Below are positions 6,617-15,871 of a stretch of 44,818 bases of DNA, piece after piece. Under the pieces are notes generated by a model. That model saw only the letters and a list, made by a program, of their open reading frames with translations, did no database searches and was not told where the DNA came from. Origin of the DNA: an uncultured Prevotellaceae bacterium (GTDB lineage Bacteria; Bacteroidota; Bacteroidia; Bacteroidales; Muribaculaceae); contig CAMYUW010000018.1 of the NCBI GenBank assembly GCA_947302275.1, positions 1 to 44,818 of the forward strand, given 5' to 3'. Each line of letters begins with the position of its first letter. Within the stretch, counting starts at the first letter, position 1. A program made the translations under genes and the position numbers.

Positions 6617-8995
6617 ATGGCTATGAAACTTTACAGGATGATGACTATGGTCGCTGTTGTGATGCTGGCGATGACTGCCCTGGCACAGCAGCAGGCAACG
6701 ATGACGTATAATGACGCGACACGACACCAGACCGTTACGGTGACCGCCGTTGGCGAAGACATCGTGCGGGTGGATGTCGTGCCCGACGGGTGGAACGGCA
6801 CACGGCTCCCATCGCTGGCGTTGGACAAAACCGCCAAGGCTGAGATCAATGTGGAAGACTTGGAGGACATGAGTGTGATGCGTACCGGCAGCGGCATGAA
6901 GGTGGTGCTGGACAGGAGCATGGGCAGCATCATGGTGGGCAGCCGCAATGCCTACTATATCACTGACCTGTGTGACCGCAGTTCATCGACGTTGAGTCTG
7001 CGACACCACGGCGGCGAGTCGTTCTACGGTGCTGGCGAACGCGGCTACTCGTTCAACCTGGCTGGAGATACGCTGATCAATTATAACGCACAGAACTACG
7101 GTTATCAGATGGGGGAGAAACGCACCAAGCAGATGGGCATCACCATGCCGATGGTGATCTCCTCCAAGGGCTATGGCATACTGTTTGATGACTTCTGCAA
7201 GTCCAGTCTCTATCTGGGTGAGCAGGGTATCGAATATACTTCTACGTCACCGCAACCGTTGTCATATTACGTCATTAACGGCAATGGCAGGGTCGAAGAC
7301 GTGGTGAAGAACTTCACGTGGCTGGTAGGCCGTCAGGATTTGCCGCCATTGTGGACGCTGGGTTATATCACCTCCAAATATGGCTACCATGACCAGCGCG
7401 AGAGTGAGGGCGTGGTAGATACCCTCAAGCGTGAGGGATATCCGCTGGACGGCATCGTGTTTGACCTGTACTGGTACGGCAAGGAGGAGGATATGGGTCG
7501 CCTGGAGTGGGATAAGGGCCAGTGGCCTGACCACCGAGGCATGTTGCGTGACTTCAAGCAGAAGGGCGTAAACGTGGTGACTATCTCGCAGCCCTATGTG
7601 CTGACCAATGGCCGTGCGATCGACAATTATAAGTTGCTGGACCCACAGGGTATTTTCTGTAAGACCGACGGTACCGACACAACCCACACGGTGACCATCT
7701 GGGTCGGCCAGGGCGGCATGTTTGATGTGTCCAACCCGGCTACCCGACAGTGGCTCCGCAACCGATATAAATCGCTTACCGACGAGGGCGTGACTGGCTG
7801 GTGGGGCGATCTGGGTGAGCCTGAGAAGCATCCGTTGGAAATTCGCCACTGGAACGGACTCACCGCTGAGCAATACCACAATTACTACGGCAACGAGTGG
7901 AGCCGCATCATCTACGATATGTTCAAGGAGGAATATCCCGACCGCAGGCCGATGGTCATGATGCGTGCCGGAACGGCAGGCTTGCAGCGCTATTCGGTAT
8001 TCCCCTGGTCCACCGACGTTTCCCGCTCATGGGGCGGGCTGCAACCCCAGGTGACCATCATGCTCAACGCGGGCTTGAGCGGTCTGGGCTATATGTCGCA
8101 CGACGTGGGCGGCTTTGCCGTGGATCCCGAGAACAAGCGCGATGGCGAACTCTACATCCGCTGGTTGCAGCTGGGTCTGTTCTCGCCCATGCTGCGCACC
8201 CACTCGACCTATCATGCCGAGCCTTACCACTACACCGAGTTTGGCGACCTGACGTTGCGCATCATCAAGGAGCGTTACAAATGGTTGCCCTATAATTACA
8301 CACTCGCCTTTGATAACGCCCGTAACGGCCTGCCGATGGTACGCCCGCTGGGCTTCTATGAGGACGATAAGGACATCAGCCGTTATGATGGCATCTGGGA
8401 CCAGTATCTGTGGGGACGCGATGTGATGGTCGCTCCTGTGTTGAAGCAGGGTGCTGTTAGCCGCGAGATTACATTCCCCGAGGGCACTTGGGTGGATATC
8501 AATCATCCCGAGAAACGTTATCAGGGGCACACGACGGTCAATTATGCCGCACCGCTGGAGGTGCTGCCGCTGTTTGTTCGTGCTGGAGCATTCATCCCGC
8601 AGGCTAACTATGCGATGGATAACGTGGGCGATTATAACCCGGATAACCTTGACATCGTTTATTACGTGAGCGACTCGCCGTCAACGTTCACCCTGTTTGA
8701 CGACGATCTCCATTCAACAGGCACAACGGCCAGGGATATGCACCGCGAGATCCAGTTTACCGCGACTCCTCAGGGCAAGCGCAACTGCATCACAATCCAG
8801 GGCCGCGGCAACATCGAGGGCGATGCGCCCAGCAAGGATTATCGCCTTATCATCCCCGCTACCCAGTCCATGAAGGTGAAGATCAACGGTAAGAAGGCTG
8901 CAGGCGTGACCTACGACAAGCGCACTGCCACCCTCACAATTCCCGTTAGCATCCCCGACATCACCGAGGCGACCTTCATCGAACTCACCAAGTAA
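6617..8995 (+). CDS. GH31-family alpha-glycosidase (alpha-glucosidase/xylosidase type), secreted
   Basis: A signal peptide (residues 1-23, ending ALAQQ) sends the enzyme to the periplasm or surface. The N-terminal beta-sandwich is followed by the (beta/alpha)8 core: SFYGAGERGYSF, PPLWTLGYITSKYGY, then GIVFDLYWYG. The GH31 nucleophile site reads WWGDLGEPE (Asp398), and YMSHDVGGF supplies the probable acid/base Asp496. The C-terminal part has the beta-domain common in this family (FTLFDDD near 690). At 792 residues it is full length. GH31 enzymes release alpha-linked glucose, xylose or related sugars; the linkage cannot be told from the sequence. No susC/susD pair or other carbohydrate gene is adjacent, so it is a stand-alone enzyme. 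Confidence 0.93.
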   Translation: MAMKLYRMMTMVAVVMLAMTALAQQQATMTYNDATRHQTVTVTAVGEDIVRVDVVPDGWNGTRLPSLALDKTAKAEINVEDLEDMSVMRTGSGMKVVLDRSMGSIMVGSRNAYYITDLCDRSSSTLSLRHHGGESFYGAGERGYSFNLAGDTLINYNAQNYGYQMGEKRTKQMGITMPMVISSKGYGILFDDFCKSSLYLGEQGIEYTSTSPQPLSYYVINGNGRVEDVVKNFTWLVGRQDLPPLWTLGYITSKYGYHDQRESEGVVDTLKREGYPLDGIVFDLYWYGKEEDMGRLEWDKGQWPDHRGMLRDFKQKGVNVVTISQPYVLTNGRAIDNYKLLDPQGIFCKTDGTDTTHTVTIWVGQGGMFDVSNPATRQWLRNRYKSLTDEGVTGWWGDLGEPEKHPLEIRHWNGLTAEQYHNYYGNEWSRIIYDMFKEEYPDRRPMVMMRAGTAGLQRYSVFPWSTDVSRSWGGLQPQVTIMLNAGLSGLGYMSHDVGGFAVDPENKRDGELYIRWLQLGLFSPMLRTHSTYHAEPYHYTEFGDLTLRIIKERYKWLPYNYTLAFDNARNGLPMVRPLGFYEDDKDISRYDGIWDQYLWGRDVMVAPVLKQGAVSREITFPEGTWVDINHPEKRYQGHTTVNYAAPLEVLPLFVRAGAFIPQANYAMDNVGDYNPDNLDIVYYVSDSPSTFTLFDDDLHSTGTTARDMHREIQFTATPQGKRNCITIQGRGNIEGDAPSKDYRLIIPATQSMKVKINGKKAAGVTYDKRTATLTIPVSIPDITEATFIELTK

Positions 8996-9057
8996 ACAAA
9001 CAAGATAATTACTATAATAACTATGTCATTCGACGGAATGGCACTACATTTGAGGCG

Positions 9058-9840
9058 ATGTTTGAGCTAGAGATAAAGCAATATGAAAAACTGGCCAAGG
9101 ATTACTTAGAGCGAATCGCTAAGCCAATGGGCGACTTGGAGTTCAGGAAACACTCCGAGATTCTCTTGTCGTGCCATAGTTGCGGTATTGAGGGATCGTC
9201 GTTCTCGGTCGATGACACACGGGCGCTGTTTGAGCAGGGTCTGGGCTACTATCCAGTGGGCAAAACATTGTTCGAGTGCCAAGAGATGGCCGACCATTTC
9301 AAGGCTTACGAGTGGATGCACGACCACTTGGACCACCCCTTTGACATCGAATTAATGAAAACACTCAACCGCCTGGTCACACTCAACACCTTGCCTTATC
9401 GGGTGCCTGGAGCCGTACCTGGCGAGTTCACCACGGTGGACATGGCTGCCGGTGACACGCTGTTTGGCGATCATGAAAAACTGATTGCCCAAGTGCCTCG
9501 ACTGATGGAATCGACAGCAAGGGCTATGGCCGAAGGCAATATTCATCCGATGGTGCTGGCTGCACGTTTCCATGGATTCTATGAGTACCTGCACCCATTC
9601 CGTGACGGTAATGGTCGTACAGGCCGCTTGTTGTCTAATTTCATCCTGTTGCAACATCATCTGCCCGAACTCATCATCCTGAAGGAAGACCGTCAGCAAT
9701 ACATTAACGCCCTCAAAGCCAAACGGAATGAGGGCACCGATGAGCACCTGATAGCCTTCTTCTTCCAGACCGCTATCAAGCAGATGCAGGACGCCCTAGC
9801 TCAAAAGAAGACCAATAGCCGCACAATGCTATTTTTCTGA
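9058..9840 (+). CDS. Fic-family protein with N-terminal inhibitory motif (putative AMP-transferase)
   Basis: The Fic core motif HPFRDGNGRTGR starts at His179; Fic enzymes transfer AMP or another nucleotide part to hydroxyl groups of target proteins. Residues 41-46 read SCGIEG, which fits the inhibitory motif (S/T)xxxE(G/N); lying ahead of the Fic core, it marks a class II, self-inhibited Fic protein, Glu45 being the likely blocking residue. The 260-residue protein has no extra DNA-binding domain and no signal peptide, so it should be cytoplasmic. It follows the GH31 gene by 62 bases and is closed by a strong hairpin. No antitoxin partner gene is next to it, consistent with inhibition in cis. 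Its target is unknown. Confidence 0.92.
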   Translation: MFELEIKQYEKLAKDYLERIAKPMGDLEFRKHSEILLSCHSCGIEGSSFSVDDTRALFEQGLGYYPVGKTLFECQEMADHFKAYEWMHDHLDHPFDIELMKTLNRLVTLNTLPYRVPGAVPGEFTTVDMAAGDTLFGDHEKLIAQVPRLMESTARAMAEGNIHPMVLAARFHGFYEYLHPFRDGNGRTGRLLSNFILLQHHLPELIILKEDRQQYINALKAKRNEGTDEHLIAFFFQTAIKQMQDALAQKKTNSRTMLFF

Positions 9841-9845
9841 AATAG

Positions 9846-9907
9846 TCAAACAACAGGGACAACTTGATTATCAACATTGACTATGATAAGTTGTCCTTGT
9901 TGTTTGA
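9846..9907. terminator. Long hairpin between convergent Fic and YbjQ genes
   Basis: Arms 9846-9865 and 9888-9907 are 20 bases with one mismatch, enclosing a 22-base loop. It begins a few bases after the Fic stop and ends 15 bases before the YbjQ stop, so it could end transcription from both sides, although no T-run follows. The left arm belongs to the repeat family also seen at 345-385. Confidence 0.6.
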
Positions 9908-9922
9908 AAGAGAGAGGCGTAG

Positions 9923-10240
9923 TTAGATGACGACGGCGGTGCCGCTGGTGGCGACCATGAGCATGGAATTGCTCTCGCCGATGGTTTCGTAGTCGATGTC
10001 GATGCCCACGATAGCATTGGCGCCCATGGCTTGTGCACGTTCCATCATCTCCTGCATTGCGGTATCCTTGGCCTTGCGCAGCACTTTCTCGTAGCTGGCC
10101 GAGCGGCCGCCCACGATGTCACGGATGCCGGCAAAGATATCCTTCATAAAGTTGGCGCCGATAATCGTCTCGCCAGTCACTATGCCTTTGTACTCACGGA
10201 TGTTGTAGCCCTCAATTTGGGGCGTTGTTGAAAGTATCAT
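9923..10240 (-). CDS. YbjQ/UPF0145 family protein
   Basis: The 105-residue product carries family landmarks of the YbjQ domain (PF01906, once called heavy-metal-binding): [38 protein letters not shown] and the Gly/Ala-rich [15 protein letters not shown]. These proteins form small beta-rich pentamers; their role is poorly defined. It is full length, cytoplasmic, and a single-gene unit convergent with the Fic gene. A -7-like box lies at 10290-10297. Confidence 0.93.
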   Translation of the reverse strand: MILSTTPQIEGYNIREYKGIVTGETIIGANFMKDIFAGIRDIVGGRSASYEKVLRKAKDTAMQEMMERAQAMGANAIVGIDIDYETIGESNSMLMVATSGTAVVI

Positions 10241-10289
10241 TTCCTTAAATCAAAAATTAATGGTTAAAAATCTCTGATTATCAATACAG

Positions 10290-10297
10290 CAAAAATA
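10290..10297 (-). promoter_or_regulatory. Putative -7 box for the YbjQ gene
   Basis: Minus-strand TATTTTTG fits TAnnTTTG and lies 50 bases upstream of the start. There is no convincing -33 element. Confidence 0.35.
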
Positions 10298-10380
10298 ATG
10301 CCAAAAAAAATTACTAAGATGTGTAGTTTTTTGAAAGCCTATTGCGTCTAAAGGACAGAAACAACTAAAACTCAACGATT

Positions 10381-10902
10381 ATGGAAGAACAAGAGAAAAA
10401 TTGGGTCGAGAAATTCAGCAAGGATGAACTGATTGAGGACATCCAGCACGAATTTGCCACCGATGCAAGGAACAATATCGGCTGTGGAGGCTTTCTCCTG
10501 ATCCTTTTAGTGTTTAATCTATTCAGTGCTTTTAAAACCGGAAATTGGTCGACTCAAGCATGGCCTGCACTGGCTTGGCTTCTTCTCCTCTTTATTTATG
10601 AGATTTGGTGGAAAAAGAAGATGAGCAAATGTGAAGACGCTCATCAGTTGGTGGACATGTACCACAAGTATAATAAGGCAAATAAAATCTTGGGCTGCAT
10701 CGCAGCGATTGCGCTGGTTTTGTACTTGTGTTATGACATCTACTCTGATTTCGGAGAAGCCAGTATGACAAGCACTATAGTGTTTGCAGCTATTGGTGGT
10801 ATCCTTATTGGCGTTCTTGTTTGGTCCCTGTTTCGCAAGAGAAACAAGCAACCTGTTGAAAAAGAAATAGATCGTCTGAACGACCTGCTGTCAAAAGATT
10901 GA
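10381..10902 (+). CDS. Small four-helix membrane protein, unknown function
   Basis: I do not recognise a family. The 173 residues comprise a charged N-terminus (EEQEKNWVEKFSKDELIEDI), two membrane hairpins (about 37-54 and 60-76, then 99-117 and 128-148), and a charged tail ending DRLNDLLSKD. The charged head and tail with four helices recall the protein encoded at 5924-6586 in general design, without obvious sequence identity. It is a single-gene unit followed by the outer-membrane protein gene. Confidence 0.65.
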   Translation: MEEQEKNWVEKFSKDELIEDIQHEFATDARNNIGCGGFLLILLVFNLFSAFKTGNWSTQAWPALAWLLLLFIYEIWWKKKMSKCEDAHQLVDMYHKYNKANKILGCIAAIALVLYLCYDIYSDFGEASMTSTIVFAAIGGILIGVLVWSLFRKRNKQPVEKEIDRLNDLLSKD

Positions 10903-11032
10903 GGGCAGTAGAATTAAAGATAGACATCATGCCATCAGAGAGAATTTAAAAAATCCTGTTATTTGCTGCAACTTTTTGATGTACTCATTCGTCTATAAAG
11001 CAGTAAGAACAAGTAAACCCGGAAATAGATTT

Positions 11033-13588
11033 ATGTTACAGCACTTTTTTATCCGATTATTGAGCGCCATCATGCTCTCCTTGCTGAGCATCACAGCTGT
11101 GGCACAGGACTTGAGCGGTGCATGGAAGGGCGATATCGTTGCTGGCCCTTACACCATACCTATTGTATTGAACCTGCAGCAGAATGGCGATGAGATTACC
11201 GCCACGCTCGATTCGCCCGAGCAGAAAGCCTTTGGCATCAAGGCCAAGGCAAGTATCAAGGACGGCAAACTCAACGTCGAGGTCCCCGAGATTGGCGCGA
11301 GCTACAAAGCGACCATCAGCGACAACACGCTAGACGGCACCTATAGCCAGATGGGCTACTCCACCTCGCTGAAACTCACCCGCGAGGTGCCCGTTACCGT
11401 CGCCAGTGATGACGACGATTGGGTCAACGACTCGCTATTGAGCGTGTTTGACAACATCCAGTTGAAGGATGTGACGGTCACTGCCCAGCGCCAACTCATC
11501 AAGCAGGAGGTGGACCGCATCGGCTACAGTGTCGCCGACGACGCCGACAGCAAGACCAATAACGTGTTGACCATGTTGCGCAAGGTGCCCATGGTCAGCG
11601 TGGATGCCAGCGACGAAATCCGCGTCAACGGCCAGCAGAATTTCAAGATTTTCCGCAACGGCCATCCTGATCCCTCGCTCTCGCGCAACGCCAAGGACAT
11701 TCTCAAGGCAATGCCTGCTAGCGCTGTTAAGCGTATCGAGGTCATCACCGAGCCGGGCGCAAAATATGATGCCGAGGGCACAACGATGATCCTGAACATC
11801 GTCATGGCCGACAACTCGACCATCAAGGGCGTCTCGGGTATGGCATCGGCCAGAGCCGACCACAGGGGGGCCGTCGGGGGCTCGTTGAACATGACCACCC
11901 AGCTCGACAAGGTGGTGTTGTCGGTGGATTATGGCATCCATCACGATGGCAACAACGGGCAGGGCTATCGCTCGTCAAGCCTTAATGAGTACACCCAAAG
12001 CGGAGCGCAGCTGTTAGGCAATACCAAATTTGATACCGACAAGGTCACTGTTCACTTTGGCGACGTGAGCGCCAGCTGGGAGCCCGATACGCTGAATCTG
12101 CTCTCGTGGTCATTGAGCGGTTTTGCCTACAATTATGCCGGCAACGGCGTGAACTCCAACCTGATGCAGAGCGCCACTGGGCAACCCCTCTACAGCTACG
12201 GCATGGGCAACCACACCAAGGCCGACAGCTACAACTTCGACACCCGCCTGGACTACCAGCACAACACCCGTCGCAAGGGTGAGGCCATCACGCTGAGCTA
12301 CATGCTTTCCGCTTTCCGCAACAAGAACACGGACAACTCGCGCTACACCGACCTGACGAATATGCCAGTTGACTACTACGGCATTGACCAGAACGGAAAA
12401 GAGAACTTCAACGAGCACACCGTGCAGCTCGACTGGAAGCGCCCCCTGACCGAGAAGCATACACTGGAGACCGGTGCAAAGTACATCTACCGCCTGAACC
12501 GCAGCCACAACGTGTTGGACTACCTGGGCATCGACGATGATACCGACATCCGCTACAAGCACGTGACACAGGTGGGAGCCGCCTACGTGAGCTACACCTT
12601 CCACAGCGGGCCCTGGGATGCCCGTGCCGGACTACGCTACGAGCACAGCTTCTTGCGTGCCACTTATCCTGGCGGCATCCAGCAGGCCTACGAGGCCCAT
12701 CTTAACGACTTTGTGCCCAGCGCCAGCCTGCGTTACCAGTTCAACTTTGCCAACAGCCTGAAGCTGTCCTATGCCGCCAGCATCAACCGTCCGGGCATCA
12801 GCTACCTGAATCCGGCGGTGATTGAAACGCCGACGACTCGCTCCTTTGGTAATACCGATTTGGGCAGTGTTCACTATCACTCAGTGAGCCTGACTTACAT
12901 GCGTGTGGGTCCCAAGCTGACCTTCAACATCACGCCGCAGTTCCAGTTCAGCAACAACGGCATCGGTGCCGTGAAGTGGGCCGACGGGTTGGTACAGGTA
13001 TCGACCTATGCCAATACGCTCAAGACCTACTCGACAACTGTCTCAGCCTTCGTCCAGTGGATGATGACGCAAAAGACCAATTTCATGCTCAACGGCTCTA
13101 TCGGCTACAACTATTACAAGAGCAAGGAACTCGGTCTGAAGAATGATCGTGTGAGCGGCAACTTCTTTGCCAACGTTACTCAGTTCCTGCCTTGGAAACT
13201 GCAGTTGTCGGGCTTTGCCGGCATGTGGGGCGGTGGCATCAACGACCTGTATGGCCGCATGGGTACAGTATTCTTCCACGGCTTCAGCCTGCAACGCTCT
13301 TTCCTCAAGGAGGATCGCCTGACCGTACAGTTACAAGCCATTGTGCCCTTCGGCGGCAAGTATATGACAATGAAGAACTATGTGACCCAGGGTGACGTGA
13401 CGGGTTGGACCCGCTATGAGCAGCAGGCACGCAGGTTCGGCATCAACATCAGCTACCGCTTCGGCTCGCTCTCAACGCGTGTCAAGAAGGCCGATAAGTC
13501 AATCGAGAACGATGACCTCATCGGCAGCGGCAAGCAGTCGGGCGGTTCTAACTCCGGTGTTACTGGTGGTATGGGTGGAGGCAACTGA
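11033..13588 (+). CDS. Outer-membrane beta-barrel protein (TonB-receptor-like, OMP_b-brl_3 type) with lipocalin-like N-terminal domain
   Basis: I start the gene at the ATG at 11033, which gives a clean signal peptide (MLQHFFIRLLSAIMLSLLSI, ending TAVAQ); in-frame TTG/ATG codons at 10976 and 10979 would only bury it. Residues about 26-115 form a beta domain (SGAWKGDIVAGPYTIPIVLN, ATLDSPEQKAFGIKA) of the kind I associate with the front of Bacteroidetes serine hydrolases. Then comes a TonB-type plug (LKDVTVTAQRQLIKQEVDRI, LRKVPMVSVD, ASAVKRIEVITEPGAKYDAE) and a barrel of about 550 residues. The C-terminus is Gly/Ser-rich and does not end in the usual aromatic residue. Family relatives usually carry a carboxypeptidase-regulatory-like domain at the N-terminus instead. 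No susD partner is adjacent; the substrate is unknown. Confidence 0.88.
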   Translation: MLQHFFIRLLSAIMLSLLSITAVAQDLSGAWKGDIVAGPYTIPIVLNLQQNGDEITATLDSPEQKAFGIKAKASIKDGKLNVEVPEIGASYKATISDNTLDGTYSQMGYSTSLKLTREVPVTVASDDDDWVNDSLLSVFDNIQLKDVTVTAQRQLIKQEVDRIGYSVADDADSKTNNVLTMLRKVPMVSVDASDEIRVNGQQNFKIFRNGHPDPSLSRNAKDILKAMPASAVKRIEVITEPGAKYDAEGTTMILNIVMADNSTIKGVSGMASARADHRGAVGGSLNMTTQLDKVVLSVDYGIHHDGNNGQGYRSSSLNEYTQSGAQLLGNTKFDTDKVTVHFGDVSASWEPDTLNLLSWSLSGFAYNYAGNGVNSNLMQSATGQPLYSYGMGNHTKADSYNFDTRLDYQHNTRRKGEAITLSYMLSAFRNKNTDNSRYTDLTNMPVDYYGIDQNGKENFNEHTVQLDWKRPLTEKHTLETGAKYIYRLNRSHNVLDYLGIDDDTDIRYKHVTQVGAAYVSYTFHSGPWDARAGLRYEHSFLRATYPGGIQQAYEAHLNDFVPSASLRYQFNFANSLKLSYAASINRPGISYLNPAVIETPTTRSFGNTDLGSVHYHSVSLTYMRVGPKLTFNITPQFQFSNNGIGAVKWADGLVQVSTYANTLKTYSTTVSAFVQWMMTQKTNFMLNGSIGYNYYKSKELGLKNDRVSGNFFANVTQFLPWKLQLSGFAGMWGGGINDLYGRMGTVFFHGFSLQRSFLKEDRLTVQLQAIVPFGGKYMTMKNYVTQGDVTGWTRYEQQARRFGINISYRFGSLSTRVKKADKSIENDDLIGSGKQSGGSNSGVTGGMGGGN

Positions 13589-13612
13589 TCTGCCAGACAT
13601 CTTACATGAAGA

Positions 13613-13656
13613 AACAATGCCCCAAGGTGTGAAATCAGTGTCCTTGGGGCATTGTT
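13613..13656 (+). terminator. Hairpin terminator after the outer-membrane protein gene
   Basis: A perfect 15-base stem (13613-13627 with 13642-13656, core GCCCCAAGG/CCTTGGGGC) encloses a 14-base loop 24 bases after the stop codon. The T-run is weak. Confidence 0.75.
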
Positions 13657-13677
13657 ATGGAAAAAATGGCTGATGAA

Positions 13678-13709
13678 TTGGCAATATTTCCATGTTTTTG
13701 CTAATTTTG
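13678..13709 (+). promoter_or_regulatory. Promoter (TTG-N21-TAATTTTG) for the lipoprotein gene
   Basis: TTG at 13678-13680 and TAATTTTG at 13702-13709 lie about 30 bases upstream of the ATG at 13739, just after the previous gene's terminator. Confidence 0.6.
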
Positions 13710-13738
13710 TGCTCTAAAATAACAAATAATCAAGAACG

Positions 13739-14263
13739 ATGAAGAAACTATCTGGAATTATACTGCTATTGTTGGCTGTCCTGATGATGGCTCTGGCTGC
13801 ATGTGAGGGCGATCATGTGGTCATTGAAACCGACTGGACCACACTGGAGACGGTCGAGCTGCAGAAACGCTATAACAAGTATATGGATGGGAAATGGGTT
13901 TATCAGTACGATGATGCCCTCCATTTTATTGAGATGAACTATACCTTCAGCACGGCAGACAGCACGTTCTCGGGCTACTATAATGAACTGATCAACACTT
14001 CTGCCAATCCAGAAGAGGAACCTGATTGGAGATTATTGTGGCAGGGTGAGTTCTCAGGCAGGTGGTTGCTGTTGCACAGCGTGGATCTGGATCAGGATTA
14101 TATCTACATGTCCGATATGGTGCCCAAGAATGTTCATGGCGTACTGGCTAATTATGAAGTGCTCTCAGGACGAGTCTTGTTCTATGGCGCCAATAAGAAT
14201 ACACTGCGTGTGACGACGCCGCTTACTTTCAAGCGCATCGACATGCATCATCCTTCGGAATAA
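13739..14263 (+). CDS. Putative lipoprotein, unknown function
   Basis: The N-terminus is a lipoprotein signal with lipobox LAAC (Cys22), so the protein should be lipid-anchored in the envelope. The mature part is rich in aromatic and acidic residues (WVYQYDDALHFIEMNYTF, WRLLWQGEFSGRWLLLH) with alternating hydrophobic strands, suggesting a small beta-barrel or lipocalin-like fold as in many Bacteroidales lipoproteins, but I cannot name a family. It has its own promoter and is convergent with the membrane protein gene 18 bases away; only a weak AT hairpin (14273-14290) separates them. Confidence 0.75.
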   Translation: MKKLSGIILLLLAVLMMALAACEGDHVVIETDWTTLETVELQKRYNKYMDGKWVYQYDDALHFIEMNYTFSTADSTFSGYYNELINTSANPEEEPDWRLLWQGEFSGRWLLLHSVDLDQDYIYMSDMVPKNVHGVLANYEVLSGRVLFYGANKNTLRVTTPLTFKRIDMHHPSE

Positions 14264-14281
14264 GTAAAGGAAAAAGAACGA

Positions 14282-14935
14282 TTATTCTTTAGGCATAAAG
14301 CGCGTCGGGTCTTCCTTGTCCTCGACGGGCTTTGTTGTGTTTTCTGCCTGTAGTGGGGGAGGAGTTGCGGGTGGCACTTGCTGCTTGGTCTTGTGCTGCT
14401 TGTGGAGGTTGCTCTCAAGTCGGTTGAACTCCTTACGCACGTGGCGGCGGCCATCCTCAAAGGTATCATCTACAGCTTTTTCAATGGTCTTGTTGAATTG
14501 GAAGGGCAGCAGCGAGACGAGTGCTGATAAGAGAGAAAGCGCTGTTAGAACAAATGAGATTTTGTAACCCAAGCCCAGGCCTAAAATGCTAAATCCTTCG
14601 CCTAGGTCATTGTCGGGCGTGACGTCGGGATTGTGTTGCAGCATGATGTCGTGGATGTCACGGGTATCCATGTAGAACCACAGCCAAATGATGATGCAGG
14701 CGATGGCACCGATGACCCACCAGCGGTTCTTGAGGCAGTTAAGTGCAACAGCACCAAAGCATGCTACGAATGGTAGTAGTGCAATCAGTATGTTGCCCAG
14801 CGACAGGGCTTGTGATATGGTGCCGGCAGTGAATTTTAGCCCAGTTACCGTGCCGATGAATGAAATGTCATAGAAGGGCAGGAACACGTAGCAGATGAGC
14901 GCCAGCACAAGTAATATATTGGTTATTGGTCTCAT
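14282..14935 (-). CDS. Membrane protein with basic, Pro-rich C-terminal tail, unknown function
   Basis: No family recognised. The 217 residues contain four hydrophobic segments (about 5-22, 44-66, 72-89, 124-145), an acidic loop between the third and fourth (DTRDIHDIMLQHNPDVTPDN), and a tail of about 65 residues that is first basic (RRHVRKEFNRLESNLHKQHK) and then Pro-rich (PPATPPPL). The tail is probably cytoplasmic. It lies downstream of rnc on the same strand, but 141 bases away with a small GC hairpin (14952-14969) between, so it is likely a separate unit. Confidence 0.7.
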   Translation of the reverse strand: MRPITNILLVLALICYVFLPFYDISFIGTVTGLKFTAGTISQALSLGNILIALLPFVACFGAVALNCLKNRWWVIGAIACIIIWLWFYMDTRDIHDIMLQHNPDVTPDNDLGEGFSILGLGLGYKISFVLTALSLLSALVSLLPFQFNKTIEKAVDDTFEDGRRHVRKEFNRLESNLHKQHKTKQQVPPATPPPLQAENTTKPVEDKEDPTRFMPKE

Positions 14936-15076
14936 TGAATTCGGTAATTACAGCGGCGCCAAATGGCCGCAAAAAGCTTGCGAATTTACGAAATAATGCT
15001 GAAACGGGCGCTTAATGAAACCAATTTTTACACTTATTTGCGTTTATTAGTGACTACTGAGAAGGAATGTGTGTGA

Positions 15077-15850
15077 TCAATTGGCTGCGGTAGACAGCAC
15101 CTGCTCGCAGAATTGAGGATCGTGTTGCAGGCGTTCAAAGGCTTTCTTGGATGCGCTCTGGTGGGATTCCTTCTTGCTGTATCCTGCAGCATCGCTGGCA
15201 TAGATTCCGCCCAAGATGACTGCAGTGCGGAAAACAGGATTTTTGTCGGCATCGGAATAAGAATCTACCAGTTCAAACTCAATCGTGACTCTGTACTTTT
15301 GGGTCCACTCGATGAGGCGGGACTTGTAATTCTGCTCGGTCTTAACCAGGTCGTTAAGGTCAAAGTGATTCTTTATCAGACGATTGATGATGAACTTGCG
15401 GCATCGTTGATAGCCTTGGTCAAGATATACTGCTCCCACGAGCGCCTCCAGTGCGTTGCCGCAGAGGTAGCTGTTATGGGACGAATTATGGGTTAAGGCG
15501 TGAATGTGTGAATCCAGGTGCAAGGTGTTGCCAATGCGGTTGAGGCTCTCACGCTGAACGATTTTAGCGCGGGTACTGGTGAGAAATCCCTCATGCTTGT
15601 TGGGGTAGGAGGTATAAAGGAAATCGCCAACCACTGTATCTAGGACAGCGTCGCCCAGGAATTCCAGCCTCTCGTTGTTTGCCCAATGTCCGTCATTGAG
15701 TTTGATGGGCTTTGAGCGGTGTATCATGGCGAGCTTGTAAAGCTCAATATCCTTGGGGTAATAACCAGTGATGCCGTGTATAAAAACATAAAGCTCCTTA
15801 TCCTTGACGAAAAGGAGCTTTATGAGTGATATGGCGTTGCTGGCAAGCAT
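15077..15850 (-). CDS. rnc: Ribonuclease III
   Basis: The enzyme cuts double-stranded RNA in rRNA processing and mRNA turnover. The catalytic domain shows the family signature NERLEFLGDAVLD (59-71) and the second metal site ALEALVGAVYLDQGY; residues from about 185 form the double-stranded RNA-binding domain (SRLIEWTQKYRVTIEFEL, then AGYSKKESHQSASKKAFERL). The 257-residue length with an N-terminal extension (ELYVFIHGITGYYPKDIELY) is as in other Bacteroidetes. It starts 21 bases after fabF and is the last gene of the acpP-fabF-rnc unit, an order conserved in many bacteria. Confidence 0.97.
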   Translation of the reverse strand: MLASNAISLIKLLFVKDKELYVFIHGITGYYPKDIELYKLAMIHRSKPIKLNDGHWANNERLEFLGDAVLDTVVGDFLYTSYPNKHEGFLTSTRAKIVQRESLNRIGNTLHLDSHIHALTHNSSHNSYLCGNALEALVGAVYLDQGYQRCRKFIINRLIKNHFDLNDLVKTEQNYKSRLIEWTQKYRVTIEFELVDSYSDADKNPVFRTAVILGGIYASDAAGYSKKESHQSASKKAFERLQHDPQFCEQVLSTAAN

Positions 15851-15871
15851 CGTTCACCTTATCCCAGTAAA

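Noticed and set aside
7262..7879. 205-codon frame opposite the GH31 gene
   Set aside because: Antisense to the catalytic core of a clear glycosidase gene; no start signals.
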